This document shows positions 6,793 to 14,977 of a DNA stretch of 64,000 nucleotides, in pieces (the stretch's first letter is position 1; every line of letters starts with the position of its first letter). This DNA is from Candidatus Planktophila sp. (GTDB taxonomy: Bacteria; Actinomycetota; Actinomycetes; Nanopelagicales; Nanopelagicaceae). The notes under the pieces are model-generated. The model saw only the letters and a program-made list of their open reading frames with translations, was not told the DNA's origin and did no database searches. Both the position numbers and the translations under genes were made by a program. The stretch spans positions 1-64,000 of the forward strand of contig JAFMBT010000001.1 in NCBI GenBank assembly GCA_017858325.1, given 5' to 3'.

Positions 6793-9240
6793 GCGCAGTG
6801 TCGCTCCTGTTGAACGAGCTGCCTCGGCCACTGCCGATTCGCGCAGGGCTGTGATTTCCGCCCCGGTGAGCGTTCGATCCTCGGCTCGGAAAACCAGAGC
6901 GAAAGCGAGGGATACTCTTCCATCTCCCAGCTTGTCGTAGCGATCAAAGAGGGTGATTGATTCAAGGAGTGGACCAGCACCGGCGCGCAGCGCTGCTTCA
7001 ACATCTCCAGCGGCTACATTCTCGTCAACAATAAGTGCGACATCTTGCAGAGCAGCCGGCATTGTTCCTACTGTTGTTGGGCGTACTCGCAGTGATTCCG
7101 GGAGAGCGCTCAGGGCAACTGCGAATGCGGCACTTCGTGCGGGAAGTCCGTACTTAGCAATAATTCGTGGATGCAGTTCTCCAGCGTGCGCAACTGCCTT
7201 GCCATCAACAATCAACTCGGCACAACGACCAGGATGCCATGGTGCAAACTCGCTGCGGGAAATACTCCATGGCAAGTGACAGAGGTCGAGGATATCTGAG
7301 GCGGCCGCGATCGCATCTTGCCATCCGTATGAACGTGCAGAGCCCTGCCAATCTTCCTTCTCCACTTTTCCTACTAGCACTCCGGCCACATGGAAACCTT
7401 GCGGCGGAACGCTAGCGTAAATCTCTTTAATTGTTTGTGTAGAAGGTCGAGAGCCTATCTCTGGGAAGATTCCATCAATGAGTTTCTGAGAACTTCTGAA
7501 AATAGAACCCATCTCAAATATCGCAAAGTCCTTCGCACCACGAGAAATATTACGTGCTGCAACTTCAATGAGTCCTGGAACAAGATGGACGCGCATCAAT
7601 GGAAATTCTTCTGACATTGGATTGGCGATTGCGTAGGTTGAAGCGCGCTCCCCCACAAATCCCATGAAATCAATAGTCTCTTGATTGGTAAATGGGAAAG
7701 TTTGAACCTCTGCCAAGCCACGAGAAGCCAGCATTGTTGCAACCGCACGACGACGTTTCTGTGTTGGTGTAAGTGATGCATGAACTGGACGCGGCGGAAG
7801 AACCGATGGAATTGCATCGTAGCCAATCATTCGCGCTACCTCTTCAGCGAGATCTGCAGGAGTGAGAAGATCCCAACGCCAGGATGGTGGGTCAACCACG
7901 AAGTTCTTTTCATCGACATCGCAGCCAATTACTCGAAGGAGTTCAGCAATCTTTGTCGGTGTGATCTCTAGCCCCAATATGCGCGAAATATAGGCAGGAT
8001 CTACTGTGAGAAGCGGCGCATACTTCGGCTCTCCATCGACGACGGTGGCAACGTGTTGCGCGGAACTGTGTTGAGTGAGGAGTTGAACAAAACGAGCAGA
8101 GGCAAATTCTGCCAGTGATGGATCAACGCTACGTTCAAGACGGCGCGATGCCTCTGATGATAATTTGTGGCGCCGGGAATTCTTTGCAATGCATACGGGA
8201 TCAAAGCGAACAGCTTCGAGCGCAATTTCAGTTGTACTCTCAGAAATCTCAGAGGAAGCTCCGCCCATAGTTCCGGCCAGTGCAAGAGGTTGCTCGTCAT
8301 CACAGACCATTAAGTCATCAGGATGAAGCTGGCGAACCTGTCCATCTAAAGTGGTAAATGGCTGCGCTTTACCCGCGCGCTTGATTGTTAATCCACCCTT
8401 GATCTTTGACTTATCGAAGGCATGAAGTGGTTGTCCAAGTTCGAGCATCACATAATTAGTAACATCTACAACGAGTGAGATGGAACGCATTCCCATTTTT
8501 TCAATCCGTCGACGCATCCACAGTGGAGTTGTAGCTCGCGGGTCAAAGTTGGTCAGCGTGCGCAGGTAAAAGACTGATGCGGTCGCTGGGTCGGCAATCT
8601 TTGCTGTCACTCCTTTTCCGGTTTCGGTGAAGGTGAGATCGCGTAGTGCATCCACGGGATCGATAAACTTCAAGTTCAGCGAACCCGCAACCTCACGTGC
8701 TAATCCTCGGATACTCAAGGCATAGCCACGATCTGGATTCACTGAGATATCAAAGATGACATCGTTAATCATCAATCCAGAAATTGCATCTTCTCCGATT
8801 GTCACCGACCCTTGCGCAAAGGTCATAATTCCCGAATGATCATCGCCGAGGCCTAGTTCGCGTGCAGAACAGATCATGCCGTTGGAAGTTTTTCCATATG
8901 TTTCACGCGCTCCGATTGCGAAATCACCTGGAAGTACAGCGCCAGGCAGGGCAGCAACAATGAGATCTCCAACAACGAAATTGGTTGCTCCACATATGAC
9001 GTAACGCGTTGATCCTTCGCCACAATCAAGACCGACATATCGAACTGGCTTCTTAAAGTCAGTGAGTTCCTCAATGCTCAAGACCTTTGCAAAGACAAGT
9101 GGCCCAGTGAGATCAGCTCCCTGCTTGATAATCTCTTCAACTTCAAATCCGACTCGAATAAGGCCATCTGAAATCTGCTCTGGAGTTATTGCTGCTGGAA
9201 TCTCAACAAATTCCTTGATCCACGATAAAGGTGCCCGCAT
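6784..9240 (-). CDS. pheT: phenylalanyl-tRNA synthetase beta subunit
   Basis: Beta subunit of the alpha2-beta2 synthetase that charges tRNA-Phe. The 818-residue protein has the full bacterial architecture: an OB-fold tRNA-binding domain at about 40-150, the B3/B4 editing domain near 210-380, B5 near 400-475, the catalytic-like core to about 700, and a C-terminal ferredoxin-fold anticodon-binding domain ending RSTGATLRTA. It starts directly after the pheS stop with no gap. Its 3' end overlaps the ARG box of the next operon. Confidence 0.97.
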   Translation of the reverse strand: MRAPLSWIKEFVEIPAAITPEQISDGLIRVGFEVEEIIKQGADLTGPLVFAKVLSIEELTDFKKPVRYVGLDCGEGSTRYVICGATNFVVGDLIVAALPGAVLPGDFAIGARETYGKTSNGMICSARELGLGDDHSGIMTFAQGSVTIGEDAISGLMINDVIFDISVNPDRGYALSIRGLAREVAGSLNLKFIDPVDALRDLTFTETGKGVTAKIADPATASVFYLRTLTNFDPRATTPLWMRRRIEKMGMRSISLVVDVTNYVMLELGQPLHAFDKSKIKGGLTIKRAGKAQPFTTLDGQVRQLHPDDLMVCDDEQPLALAGTMGGASSEISESTTEIALEAVRFDPVCIAKNSRRHKLSSEASRRLERSVDPSLAEFASARFVQLLTQHSSAQHVATVVDGEPKYAPLLTVDPAYISRILGLEITPTKIAELLRVIGCDVDEKNFVVDPPSWRWDLLTPADLAEEVARMIGYDAIPSVLPPRPVHASLTPTQKRRRAVATMLASRGLAEVQTFPFTNQETIDFMGFVGERASTYAIANPMSEEFPLMRVHLVPGLIEVAARNISRGAKDFAIFEMGSIFRSSQKLIDGIFPEIGSRPSTQTIKEIYASVPPQGFHVAGVLVGKVEKEDWQGSARSYGWQDAIAAASDILDLCHLPWSISRSEFAPWHPGRCAELIVDGKAVAHAGELHPRIIAKYGLPARSAAFAVALSALPESLRVRPTTVGTMPAALQDVALIVDENVAAGDVEAALRAGAGPLLESITLFDRYDKLGDGRVSLAFALVFRAEDRTLTGAEITALRESAVAEAARSTGATLRTA

Positions 9241-10248
9241 TTAGAGTCCTACTCCGAACTGACGAGTAAATCGAAGATCGCCTTCCACAATGTCATGCAT
9301 GTCGGTTATTCCATGGCGGACCATCAGTGTTCGTTCAAGGCCCATTCCGAATGCAAAACCTGAATAGAGATCTGTATCAATACCGCAGGTTGCAAGAACG
9401 CGCGGATTCACCATTCCACATCCACCCCACTCAATCCAACGACCGTTAAAGAAGATATCTACCTCTGCACTGGGTTCGGTGAAGGGAAAGAACGATGGAC
9501 GCAACCGCGTTTTTACATCGGCACCAAACATATGACGTGCGAAGTTATCGAGAGTTCCTTTGAGGTGAGCCATCGTGATTCCCTTATCGATGACCAATCC
9601 CTCTACCTGGTGAAAGACCGGAGAATGCGTCGCATCGAGTTCATCTGCTCTAAAAGTTCGCCCCGGACAAATGACGTAGATGGGAGGTTCATTTTCCAAC
9701 ATAGTCCGAATTTGAACCGGTGATGTGTGAGTACGCAAGACGATTCCAGATTCCACTGGTTCGATAAAGAAAGTGTCCTGCATAGTGCGTGCTGGATGAT
9801 CGGCTGGGATATTGAGAGCATCGAAGTTGAGCCAACCCGATTCCAGTTCTGGTCCTTCGGCGACAGAGAATCCTTGCTCAATAAAGAAATCGGAAATCTC
9901 ATTCTTGATAATTGTGATGGGGTGTAAACCACCCTTATGTGATCGTGATGCAGGCAAGGTGATATCGACGACCTCATCGCGAAGAACTCTTTCATCTTGT
10001 TCGCGCTCTAACTTTGCTGTCGCTTCGTCCAGAGCAGCTGCAATTGCAGCTTTAGCTTCACCGATGATTTTTCCTACTGATGCCTTTTGATCGGCGGCAA
10101 GTGATCCGAGTGATCGACTGGCCAGAGCTATGGGTGACTTATCTCCGGCGTGGGCTAGCCGCGCATCTTTGAGCGAATCTAAATCCTGGGCTGCCGCGAA
10201 AGCGCTGCGCGCCCGCTCGACCCACTGTGCAACCTCGCCCTGATTCAT
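9241..10248 (-). CDS. pheS: phenylalanyl-tRNA synthetase alpha subunit
   Basis: Catalytic subunit of class II phenylalanyl-tRNA synthetase. The 335-residue protein has an N-terminal coiled coil (about 1-85), class II motif 2 (GRTFRADELDATHSPVFHQ) and motif 3 (FGMGLERTLMVRHGI). The ATG lacks a Shine-Dalgarno sequence, but TAGAAT ends 7 bases upstream, suggesting a leaderless transcript that starts inside the end of the preceding methyltransferase gene. pheT follows without spacing. Confidence 0.97.
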   Translation of the reverse strand: MNQGEVAQWVERARSAFAAAQDLDSLKDARLAHAGDKSPIALASRSLGSLAADQKASVGKIIGEAKAAIAAALDEATAKLEREQDERVLRDEVVDITLPASRSHKGGLHPITIIKNEISDFFIEQGFSVAEGPELESGWLNFDALNIPADHPARTMQDTFFIEPVESGIVLRTHTSPVQIRTMLENEPPIYVICPGRTFRADELDATHSPVFHQVEGLVIDKGITMAHLKGTLDNFARHMFGADVKTRLRPSFFPFTEPSAEVDIFFNGRWIEWGGCGMVNPRVLATCGIDTDLYSGFAFGMGLERTLMVRHGITDMHDIVEGDLRFTRQFGVGL

Positions 10249-10255
10249 GGGCCCT

Positions 10256-10261
10256 ATTCTA
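10256..10261 (-). promoter_or_regulatory. candidate pheS -10 element embedded in the upstream stop codon
   Basis: On the minus strand TAGAAT (10261-10256, 5 of 6 matches to TATAAT) lies 7 bases before the pheS ATG, placing the transcription start at or next to the A of the ATG. Its TAG is also the stop codon of the methyltransferase gene. I did not find a convincing -35. Confidence 0.5.
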
Positions 10262-11044
10262 ACCGCGAGAGGACTGAGAAAGCGTGAACATTACGATCGA
10301 AGCCGCGGCAGAAAGATTTAAGCTCTCGGCTTGTCCTGACATAGGGATCGCAACAGTGCGAGCGTTGATTGCTAGTTGATTGGTACTAGTTCCTGCTCCT
10401 TCATTTCCAAAAATTGCGATACACGGCGCTGAAGAACGAAAATTTACAATTGACTCACTGGCATGAGATGACAAGACGATGCATTCTGCTTTATCTATGT
10501 GGGTTATGAGATCTTTTAATTCGAGCGCTTCAAAGACGGGAATATGCCAGAGAGAGCCAGCCGTTGATCGAACAACCTTAGGAGAATACATATCGACGCT
10601 GCCGGGTGATGTAATGACCGCTCTCGCGCCAAAGGCATCTGCGGATCTGAGTATCGTTCCTGCATTACCCGGATCTTGTATTCGATCTAGATAGATTACA
10701 AATGATTCTGGAGCAACGTTAAGTTTAGTCAGTGAGTAAGCAGGGATCGAACAGAGCATCAGAATTCCTTGGGGTGTTACCGTCGATGCCATCTCTTGCA
10801 TTACGGGATCACTTACCTCAATAACATTGACCTCAGAAATATCTTGTTTACCAATACGAGTGGCACCAGCCGGGCTGAGATAAAGAGTCTCGATTGCCGG
10901 GCCAGTTTGAGAAGCAAGCGCTTCACGTAGAGATTGAATACCTTCAGCTACAAAGAGACCTGAATCGCTTCGCTCTTTACTCCCCCGTGAACCAATAAGA
11001 GCCTTCACTCGCCCGACATGCGGCGACTGAAGGCTCTCAATCAT
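10259..11044 (-). CDS. TrmH/SpoU-family RNA 2'-O-methyltransferase
   Basis: SAM-dependent SPOUT methyltransferase acting on the 2'-hydroxyl of rRNA or tRNA. The 261-residue protein has an N-terminal substrate-binding domain with FVAEGIQSLREAL, then the three SpoU motifs: LDRIQDPGNAGTILRSADAF, IFGNEGAG and AIPMSGQAESLNLSAAASIV, the knot and SAM site. A gene of this family between rplT and pheS is common in actinobacteria. The target nucleotide cannot be read from sequence; 23S rRNA is the likely class of substrate. Confidence 0.92.
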   Translation of the reverse strand: MIESLQSPHVGRVKALIGSRGSKERSDSGLFVAEGIQSLREALASQTGPAIETLYLSPAGATRIGKQDISEVNVIEVSDPVMQEMASTVTPQGILMLCSIPAYSLTKLNVAPESFVIYLDRIQDPGNAGTILRSADAFGARAVITSPGSVDMYSPKVVRSTAGSLWHIPVFEALELKDLITHIDKAECIVLSSHASESIVNFRSSAPCIAIFGNEGAGTSTNQLAINARTVAIPMSGQAESLNLSAAASIVMFTLSQSSRG

Positions 11045-11068
11045 TGGATTGATTTTTACTTGTTCAGA

Positions 11069-11431
11069 TTACGCTGAGACAAGGCTCTTGCGAGCAAGGT
11101 CAACGAGGGTCTTGAAGGTTGCTGGATCATTGATCGCGATATCTGAAAGTACTCGACGATCAACTTCTATTCCTGCTGCCTTAAGTCCCTGAATAAAGCG
11201 GTTGTAGGTCATTCCATTTTCGCGGGATGCTGCGTTAATGCGCTGAATCCAGAGCTGACGGAAATCACCTTTCTTATCCTTGCGATCATTGAACGCATAA
11301 ACCATTGAGTGCGTAACTTGCTCCTTCGCCTTTGTGAAAAGACGTGAGCGCTGGCCGCGATAACCTGCGGCACGCTCGAGAGTTGTACGACGCTTCTTCG
11401 CTGCGTGGACACCACGTTTTACTCTTGCCAT
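11069..11431 (-). CDS. rplT: 50S ribosomal protein L20
   Basis: Primary-binding protein of the large ribosomal subunit, needed for early 50S assembly. The 120-residue product begins [19 protein letters not shown] and is highly basic in the first 60 residues, the long rRNA-binding helix typical of L20, followed by a globular domain ending LARKSLVSA. It is third in infC-rpmI-rplT, 14 bases after rpmI, with AAGGAG ahead of the start. In other bacteria L20 represses this operon; no L20-binding leader could be confirmed here. Confidence 0.97.
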   Translation of the reverse strand: MARVKRGVHAAKKRRTTLERAAGYRGQRSRLFTKAKEQVTHSMVYAFNDRKDKKGDFRQLWIQRINAASRENGMTYNRFIQGLKAAGIEVDRRVLSDIAINDPATFKTLVDLARKSLVSA

Positions 11432-11445
11432 TTAGCGCACTCTCC

Positions 11446-11643
11446 TTACTTCAAACCAAGCATGCGCTTGGCTGTCATTGTGACGGTTGGCTTTGCTGAC
11501 TGCTCTTGGCTAAGACGACGAGTGACACGTGAAGACTTGCGCTCCAAAAGGTGGCGCTTTCCTGCACGCTCATGCATGATCTTTCCTGAACCTGTGACGC
11601 GGAAGGTCTTCTTCGCACCACTATGGGTTTTCATCTTTGGCAT
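11446..11643 (-). CDS. rpmI: 50S ribosomal protein L35
   Basis: Small basic large-subunit protein. The 65 residues start [20 protein letters not shown] and end [11 protein letters not shown], matching the L35 family end to end (usual length 64-66). It is the middle gene of infC-rpmI-rplT, with a 28-base gap to infC and a 14-base gap to rplT. Confidence 0.97.
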   Translation of the reverse strand: MPKMKTHSGAKKTFRVTGSGKIMHERAGKRHLLERKSSRVTRRLSQEQSAKPTVTMTAKRMLGLK

Positions 11644-11671
11644 TGCTGTCTCCTGTGCCTACTCGGTTTCT

Positions 11672-12256
11672 CTACTTCTCAACTTCTTGCTTTGCCTTCT
11701 CAGCAGCTGCTCGAGCTGCCTTCTGTTCTGCTACTGCTTCGGTCTTCTTTTTCGTCGGACCTAATACCATCGTCATGTTTCGTCCCTCTTGCTTTGGGGC
11801 GAACTCAACGAAACCATGTTCTGTCACATCTTCTGCCAGACGCTGTAGTAACTTAAAGCCCATCTCTGGACGAGTTTGCTCACGACCACGAAATTTCATT
11901 GTGATCTTCACCTTGTCACCACCTTTGAGGAACTTCTCGATTGCGTTTTTCTTCGTTTCGTAATCGTGAGTTTCGATCTTAGGTGTCAATCGCACTTCCT
12001 TCACCACAATGTGGGTCTGGTTCTGACGAGCCTCTCGCGCCTTCTGTGCTGCTTCATACTTGAACTTTCCAAAGTCCATGATTTTACAAACAGGTGGATT
12101 AGCCTCTGGTGCGATCTCAACTAAGTCGAGTCCGATCTCATCGGCCATTGCAAGCGCTACTTCGATATCAACTACTCCAACTTGTTCACCGGTGTAATTG
12201 ATGAGACGAATTTGAGGTGTTCGGATCCGATCATTGATGCGCGGTTCAGTGGTGAT
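11672..12256 (-). CDS. infC: translation initiation factor IF-3, probable AUC start
   Basis: Binds the 30S subunit, prevents 50S joining and checks start-codon/initiator-tRNA pairing. Homology begins at [11 protein letters not shown] and runs through [11 protein letters not shown] and the C-terminal domain to [14 protein letters not shown]; a lysine/alanine tail follows. The codon ahead of TTEPRIN is ATC (12256-12254), preceded 5 bases upstream by AAGGAG, the only good ribosome-binding site in the region. That gives 194 residues, the family's normal length. ATG codons at 12427 and 12370 would add about 57 or 38 residues with no family resemblance. Rare start codons are a known IF-3 self-regulation device in E. 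coli (AUU). Confidence 0.9.
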   Translation of the reverse strand: MTTEPRINDRIRTPQIRLINYTGEQVGVVDIEVALAMADEIGLDLVEIAPEANPPVCKIMDFGKFKYEAAQKAREARQNQTHIVVKEVRLTPKIETHDYETKKNAIEKFLKGGDKVKITMKFRGREQTRPEMGFKLLQRLAEDVTEHGFVEFAPKQEGRNMTMVLGPTKKKTEAVAEQKAARAAAEKAKQEVEK

Positions 12257-12447
12257 TTCTGCTCCTTCGTTTGGCTTTGCTTTTCTTGTAACGAAGCCGC
12301 CGCGCAAGGACACCGCAGACAGTGAAGTGTGGGAAGCCCCACGGCTCAATGAGCCTTCTTCATCCGACATAACCAACACTCGCAGAACGAGAGAGGTGGG
12401 AGCGGTGAGCTCCTCTTGCAGCGACATGACGTCACTGGTCTTACGTA
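12257..12447 (-). other. 5' leader of infC-rpmI-rplT
   Basis: About 185 transcribed bases separate the predicted start site from the infC AUC codon. The stretch is open in the infC frame from an ATG at 12427, but its translation does not look like IF-3. It contains GTGGGG / CCCAC-type and GCGGTGTCC-rich complementary segments (around 12305-12340) that could fold. It may be a regulatory leader for ribosomal-protein or IF-3 feedback; I do not recognise a named RNA family. Confidence 0.4.
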
Positions 12448-12476
12448 AGGGTACCTGAGGGGTGGGTGAAAGTGAA
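12448..12476 (-). promoter_or_regulatory. infC operon promoter (TACCCT class)
   Basis: On the minus strand TTCACT (12476-12471) is followed after 17 bases by TACCCT (12453-12448), fitting TANNNT. The 17 bases 12445-12461 recur exactly at the VIT-transporter promoter (63886-63902), and TACCCT is also the best -10 candidate for rpsA and gltB. Confidence 0.55.
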
Positions 12477-12478
12477 AA

Positions 12479-13141
12479 TTACGGTTGGCGTTCCGCGAAA
12501 TCCACGCGTGCATCGGGGGCTAGCGGTGGACATTTCACTCCAGGCGCGCTCACCGCTTCAAAGTGCCACCATTCATTGGCATATACCCGACAGAGTCCAA
12601 AACGCCACCCATGCCGCTCAAGCCAGAGTGCACCGGGGCGATCCATCGGGTAATTCACATCGATTGCTAAACCCATCGGATGGTGGGATGACTCTGCAGG
12701 TAAGACCCATTTCGATGCTTCGCTCTCACTCCCCCGAATTCGAACTTCACGTTGATATAAAAATGCCTGACGTTCCAGAGTTCTAAATCCCGAAGTGATC
12801 ACCAAAGATATTCCATCTTCTGCGGCAAAGAGTCGAGCCGTATTAAATCGTTCTTCTAATTGTGGATGAAGTTCTTCAACAACACCGGAGGCAGTGGCAC
12901 TTTCACTGAGCCCTCCATCTCCTAAGAAAAGATAACCTTGCGGACATTCAATAGTCTTAGTCGAATAAATGAGGAGATTCGTAACATCAAAGCATTGTCG
13001 AAATTTTGCGTAGTTGACAACTTTGACTGGCGGAGCCAAAGCACGTGATCGCTGATCGACAACACCAAATATCGATCCTGCGATCAATGGAAGAAGTACA
13101 GCTAGGATGAAGAGAGAGTTATCCCTATGCGCCCATCGCAT
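12479..13141 (-). CDS. D-alanyl-D-alanine carboxypeptidase, peptidase M15B (VanY-like)
   Basis: Zinc peptidase expected to trim the terminal D-Ala from peptidoglycan stem peptides outside the membrane. An N-terminal membrane anchor (LFILAVLLPLIAGSIFGVV) is followed by a linker and a catalytic domain with both zinc signatures: SSHHPMGLAIDV (His and Asp ligands) and EWWHFE (catalytic Glu and His ligand). About 220 residues from the ATG at 13141; an ATG at 13153 adds four. Either start overlaps the 3' end of fabI, so the genes are coupled. An endolysin-like specificity is possible within this family. Confidence 0.85.
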   Translation of the reverse strand: MRWAHRDNSLFILAVLLPLIAGSIFGVVDQRSRALAPPVKVVNYAKFRQCFDVTNLLIYSTKTIECPQGYLFLGDGGLSESATASGVVEELHPQLEERFNTARLFAAEDGISLVITSGFRTLERQAFLYQREVRIRGSESEASKWVLPAESSHHPMGLAIDVNYPMDRPGALWLERHGWRFGLCRVYANEWWHFEAVSAPGVKCPPLAPDARVDFAERQP

Positions 13142-13892
13142 GAAGCCCACCATCTACATGGATGATCTCCCCGGTCGTCTTGGGAAACCAATCACTGAGT
13201 AGTGCGATGACCGCCTTCGCTGCAGGCTGTGGGTCAGTTACATCCCACTTAAGAGGCGAGCGTTCATTCCATACTTTTTCAAATTCATCAAAGCCAGGAA
13301 TTGATTTAGCGGCGATCGTGCGAATAGGACCAGCAGCAACAAGATTGACGCGTACGTTTTCACTCCCGAGATCACGAGCGAGGTAGCGCGAGGTTGATTC
13401 TAGAGCCGCTTTTGCAACTCCCATCCAGTCGTATTGCGGCCAAGCAACCGTAGCATCGAAATCGAGTCCGACAACCGAAGCACCCTCAAGAAATGTAGGG
13501 CGGCAAGCAAGAGTCAGAGATTTGAGTGAGTAAGCAGATACATGAACGGCTGTTGCTACATCTTCCCAGGCGGTATTGAGAAAATTTCCACCAAGAGCCC
13601 CTTCAGGTGCGAATCCAATGGAGTGAACGACACCATCGAGATGAGGCACATACTTGCGAATTTCTTCTGCTAATCCATCCAGATGATATTGGTCTGTGAC
13701 ATCTAATTCAATGATGGGTGGCATCTGCGGAAGACGACCTGCGATACGGGTGGTCAGGCTAAGAGCTCTACCGAAGCCAGTCAGTACAACTGTTGCACCT
13801 TGTTCCTGCGCAATCTTTGCAACATGGAAGGCGATGGAGCCATCGGTGAGTACTCCGGTAACCAATACATTTTTTCCCGAGAGAATTCCCAT
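13125..13892 (-). CDS. fabI: enoyl-[acyl-carrier-protein] reductase (NADH), FabI/InhA type
   Basis: Reduces the enoyl-ACP double bond, the final step of each fatty-acid elongation cycle. The 255-residue short-chain dehydrogenase has the atypical FabI pattern: VTGVLTDGSIAFHVAK rather than TGxxxGIG at the nucleotide site, VHSIGFAP, and the Tyr-X6-Lys catalytic pair in YDWMGVAK. That spacing separates it from FabG. It follows fabG with a 2-base gap, as in the mycobacterial fabG1-inhA pair. It is the family targeted by isoniazid adducts and triclosan. Confidence 0.93.
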   Translation of the reverse strand: MGILSGKNVLVTGVLTDGSIAFHVAKIAQEQGATVVLTGFGRALSLTTRIAGRLPQMPPIIELDVTDQYHLDGLAEEIRKYVPHLDGVVHSIGFAPEGALGGNFLNTAWEDVATAVHVSAYSLKSLTLACRPTFLEGASVVGLDFDATVAWPQYDWMGVAKAALESTSRYLARDLGSENVRVNLVAAGPIRTIAAKSIPGFDEFEKVWNERSPLKWDVTDPQPAAKAVIALLSDWFPKTTGEIIHVDGGLHAMGA

Positions 13893-13894
13893 GG

Positions 13895-14599
13895 TTAGTG
13901 CCCCATTCCTAATCCACCATCAACCGGGATAACTGCCCCCGTGATGTAACTTGCCTTTTCCGATGCCAAGAAAGTAACCACATCGGCAATTTCTTCAGCG
14001 GTGCAGAAGCGACCCAAAGGAACTTGTGCAGCTATTTCTTCACGGCGTTTTTCTTCCAACTCCGCCGTCATATCGGTTTCCACAAAACCTGGCGCAACCA
14101 CATTTGCTGTGATTGAACGACTCCCTAGTTCGCGCGCGAAAGATCTCGCCATGCCTACAAGTCCAGCTTTGCTAGCAGAATAGTTCACTTGGCCCGCGGC
14201 TCCGACTGAGCCAACTACCGAGCCGATAAAGATGAGCCTGCCTCGCTTGTTTTTCAGAAGTCCCTTTGTCGCTCTCTTTGCCACTCGAAATGCTCCACTG
14301 AGATTTGCATCCACAACTGAAGTGAAATCCTCTTCACTCATGCGAAGAACAAGGGTGTCTCTCGTTATTCCAGCATTCATGACAATGACATCAGGAATTC
14401 CCCACTGATCCTCTATCTGTGAGAATGCGGCGTCTACAGACTCTGCAGATGTCACATCCATCACAACGGATTTGAATCCAGCGGGCGCTATTCCACTTCT
14501 ATACGTGGCGATAACCTCGACACCGCTGGCTTTCAAAGACGTAGCAATGGCTAAACCAATTCCCCGGTTTGCCCCTGTCACCACAGCTATTGAACTCAT
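13895..14599 (-). CDS. fabG: 3-oxoacyl-[acyl-carrier-protein] reductase
   Basis: NADPH-dependent beta-ketoacyl-ACP reductase of fatty-acid synthesis. The 234-residue SDR protein has TGANRGIG at the cofactor site, the NAG motif (VMNAGIT), and the catalytic Ser/Tyr/Lys with YSASKAG. The neighbouring fabI supports a fatty-acid rather than a general SDR role. TAAGTT ends 7 bases before the ATG with no Shine-Dalgarno sequence, pointing to a leaderless fabG-fabI-peptidase transcript. Confidence 0.95.
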   Translation of the reverse strand: MSSIAVVTGANRGIGLAIATSLKASGVEVIATYRSGIAPAGFKSVVMDVTSAESVDAAFSQIEDQWGIPDVIVMNAGITRDTLVLRMSEEDFTSVVDANLSGAFRVAKRATKGLLKNKRGRLIFIGSVVGSVGAAGQVNYSASKAGLVGMARSFARELGSRSITANVVAPGFVETDMTAELEEKRREEIAAQVPLGRFCTAEEIADVVTFLASEKASYITGAVIPVDGGLGMGH

Positions 14600-14679
14600 A
14601 GGGCCAAACTTACCTCGCTACCTATGCGTAACCTGCATTTGAAGTCGCTGGAAGGCCGTCTCGGGCCTAGGCTTCCTAT
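14600..14679. promoter_or_regulatory. divergent promoters of fabG and the DUF3099 gene
   Basis: On the minus strand TAAGTT (14612-14607) lies 7 bases before the fabG ATG. On the plus strand TAGGCT (14668-14673) lies 6 bases before the DUF3099 ATG. Neither gene has a ribosome-binding site, so both mRNAs are probably leaderless. No strong -35 is evident for either. Confidence 0.55.
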
Positions 14680-14964
14680 ATGGAGCGTGGCAGTGCAGGT
14701 GGCGAGGAAGTCTTTGATGTCACTAGCGCCCCAAAATCTTTAAGTAACGATCTCGCGGGGCGACAACGTCGATATCTCATTTCAATGATGATTCGTACGG
14801 GGTGTTTCATTCTTACTGTTGTCTTGCCGAGTCCCTATCGTTGGTTTGCATTGGCTGGGGCAGTAACGCTGCCATATATAGCCGTCGTTATCGCAAATGC
14901 AGGGCGCGAGACGATTACACCGGGTGATTCCCTGCTCAATGAAAAGCCGCGCTCACTTTCCTAA
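14680..14964 (+). CDS. DUF3099-family small membrane protein
   Basis: Uncharacterised actinobacterial family. The 94-residue product has a polar N-terminus beginning with VFDVTSAP, the segment that typically opens DUF3099 proteins, then two predicted membrane helices (about 35-52, MMIRTGCFILTVVLPSP, and 56-74, WFALAGAVTLPYIAVVIAN) and a short polar tail. It lies 13 bases ahead of the SURF1 gene. Function unknown; the neighbourhood hints at the cell envelope or respiratory chain, which is inference. Confidence 0.8.
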   Translation: MERGSAGGEEVFDVTSAPKSLSNDLAGRQRRYLISMMIRTGCFILTVVLPSPYRWFALAGAVTLPYIAVVIANAGRETITPGDSLLNEKPRSLS

Positions 14965-14977
14965 CTAGACTTCCTCT

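Noticed and set aside
12257-12427. 57-residue N-terminal extension of IF-3 from ATG 12427
   Set aside because: No resemblance to IF-3, the extension would double the usual N-terminal lead, and a strong ribosome-binding site points to the AUC at 12256.
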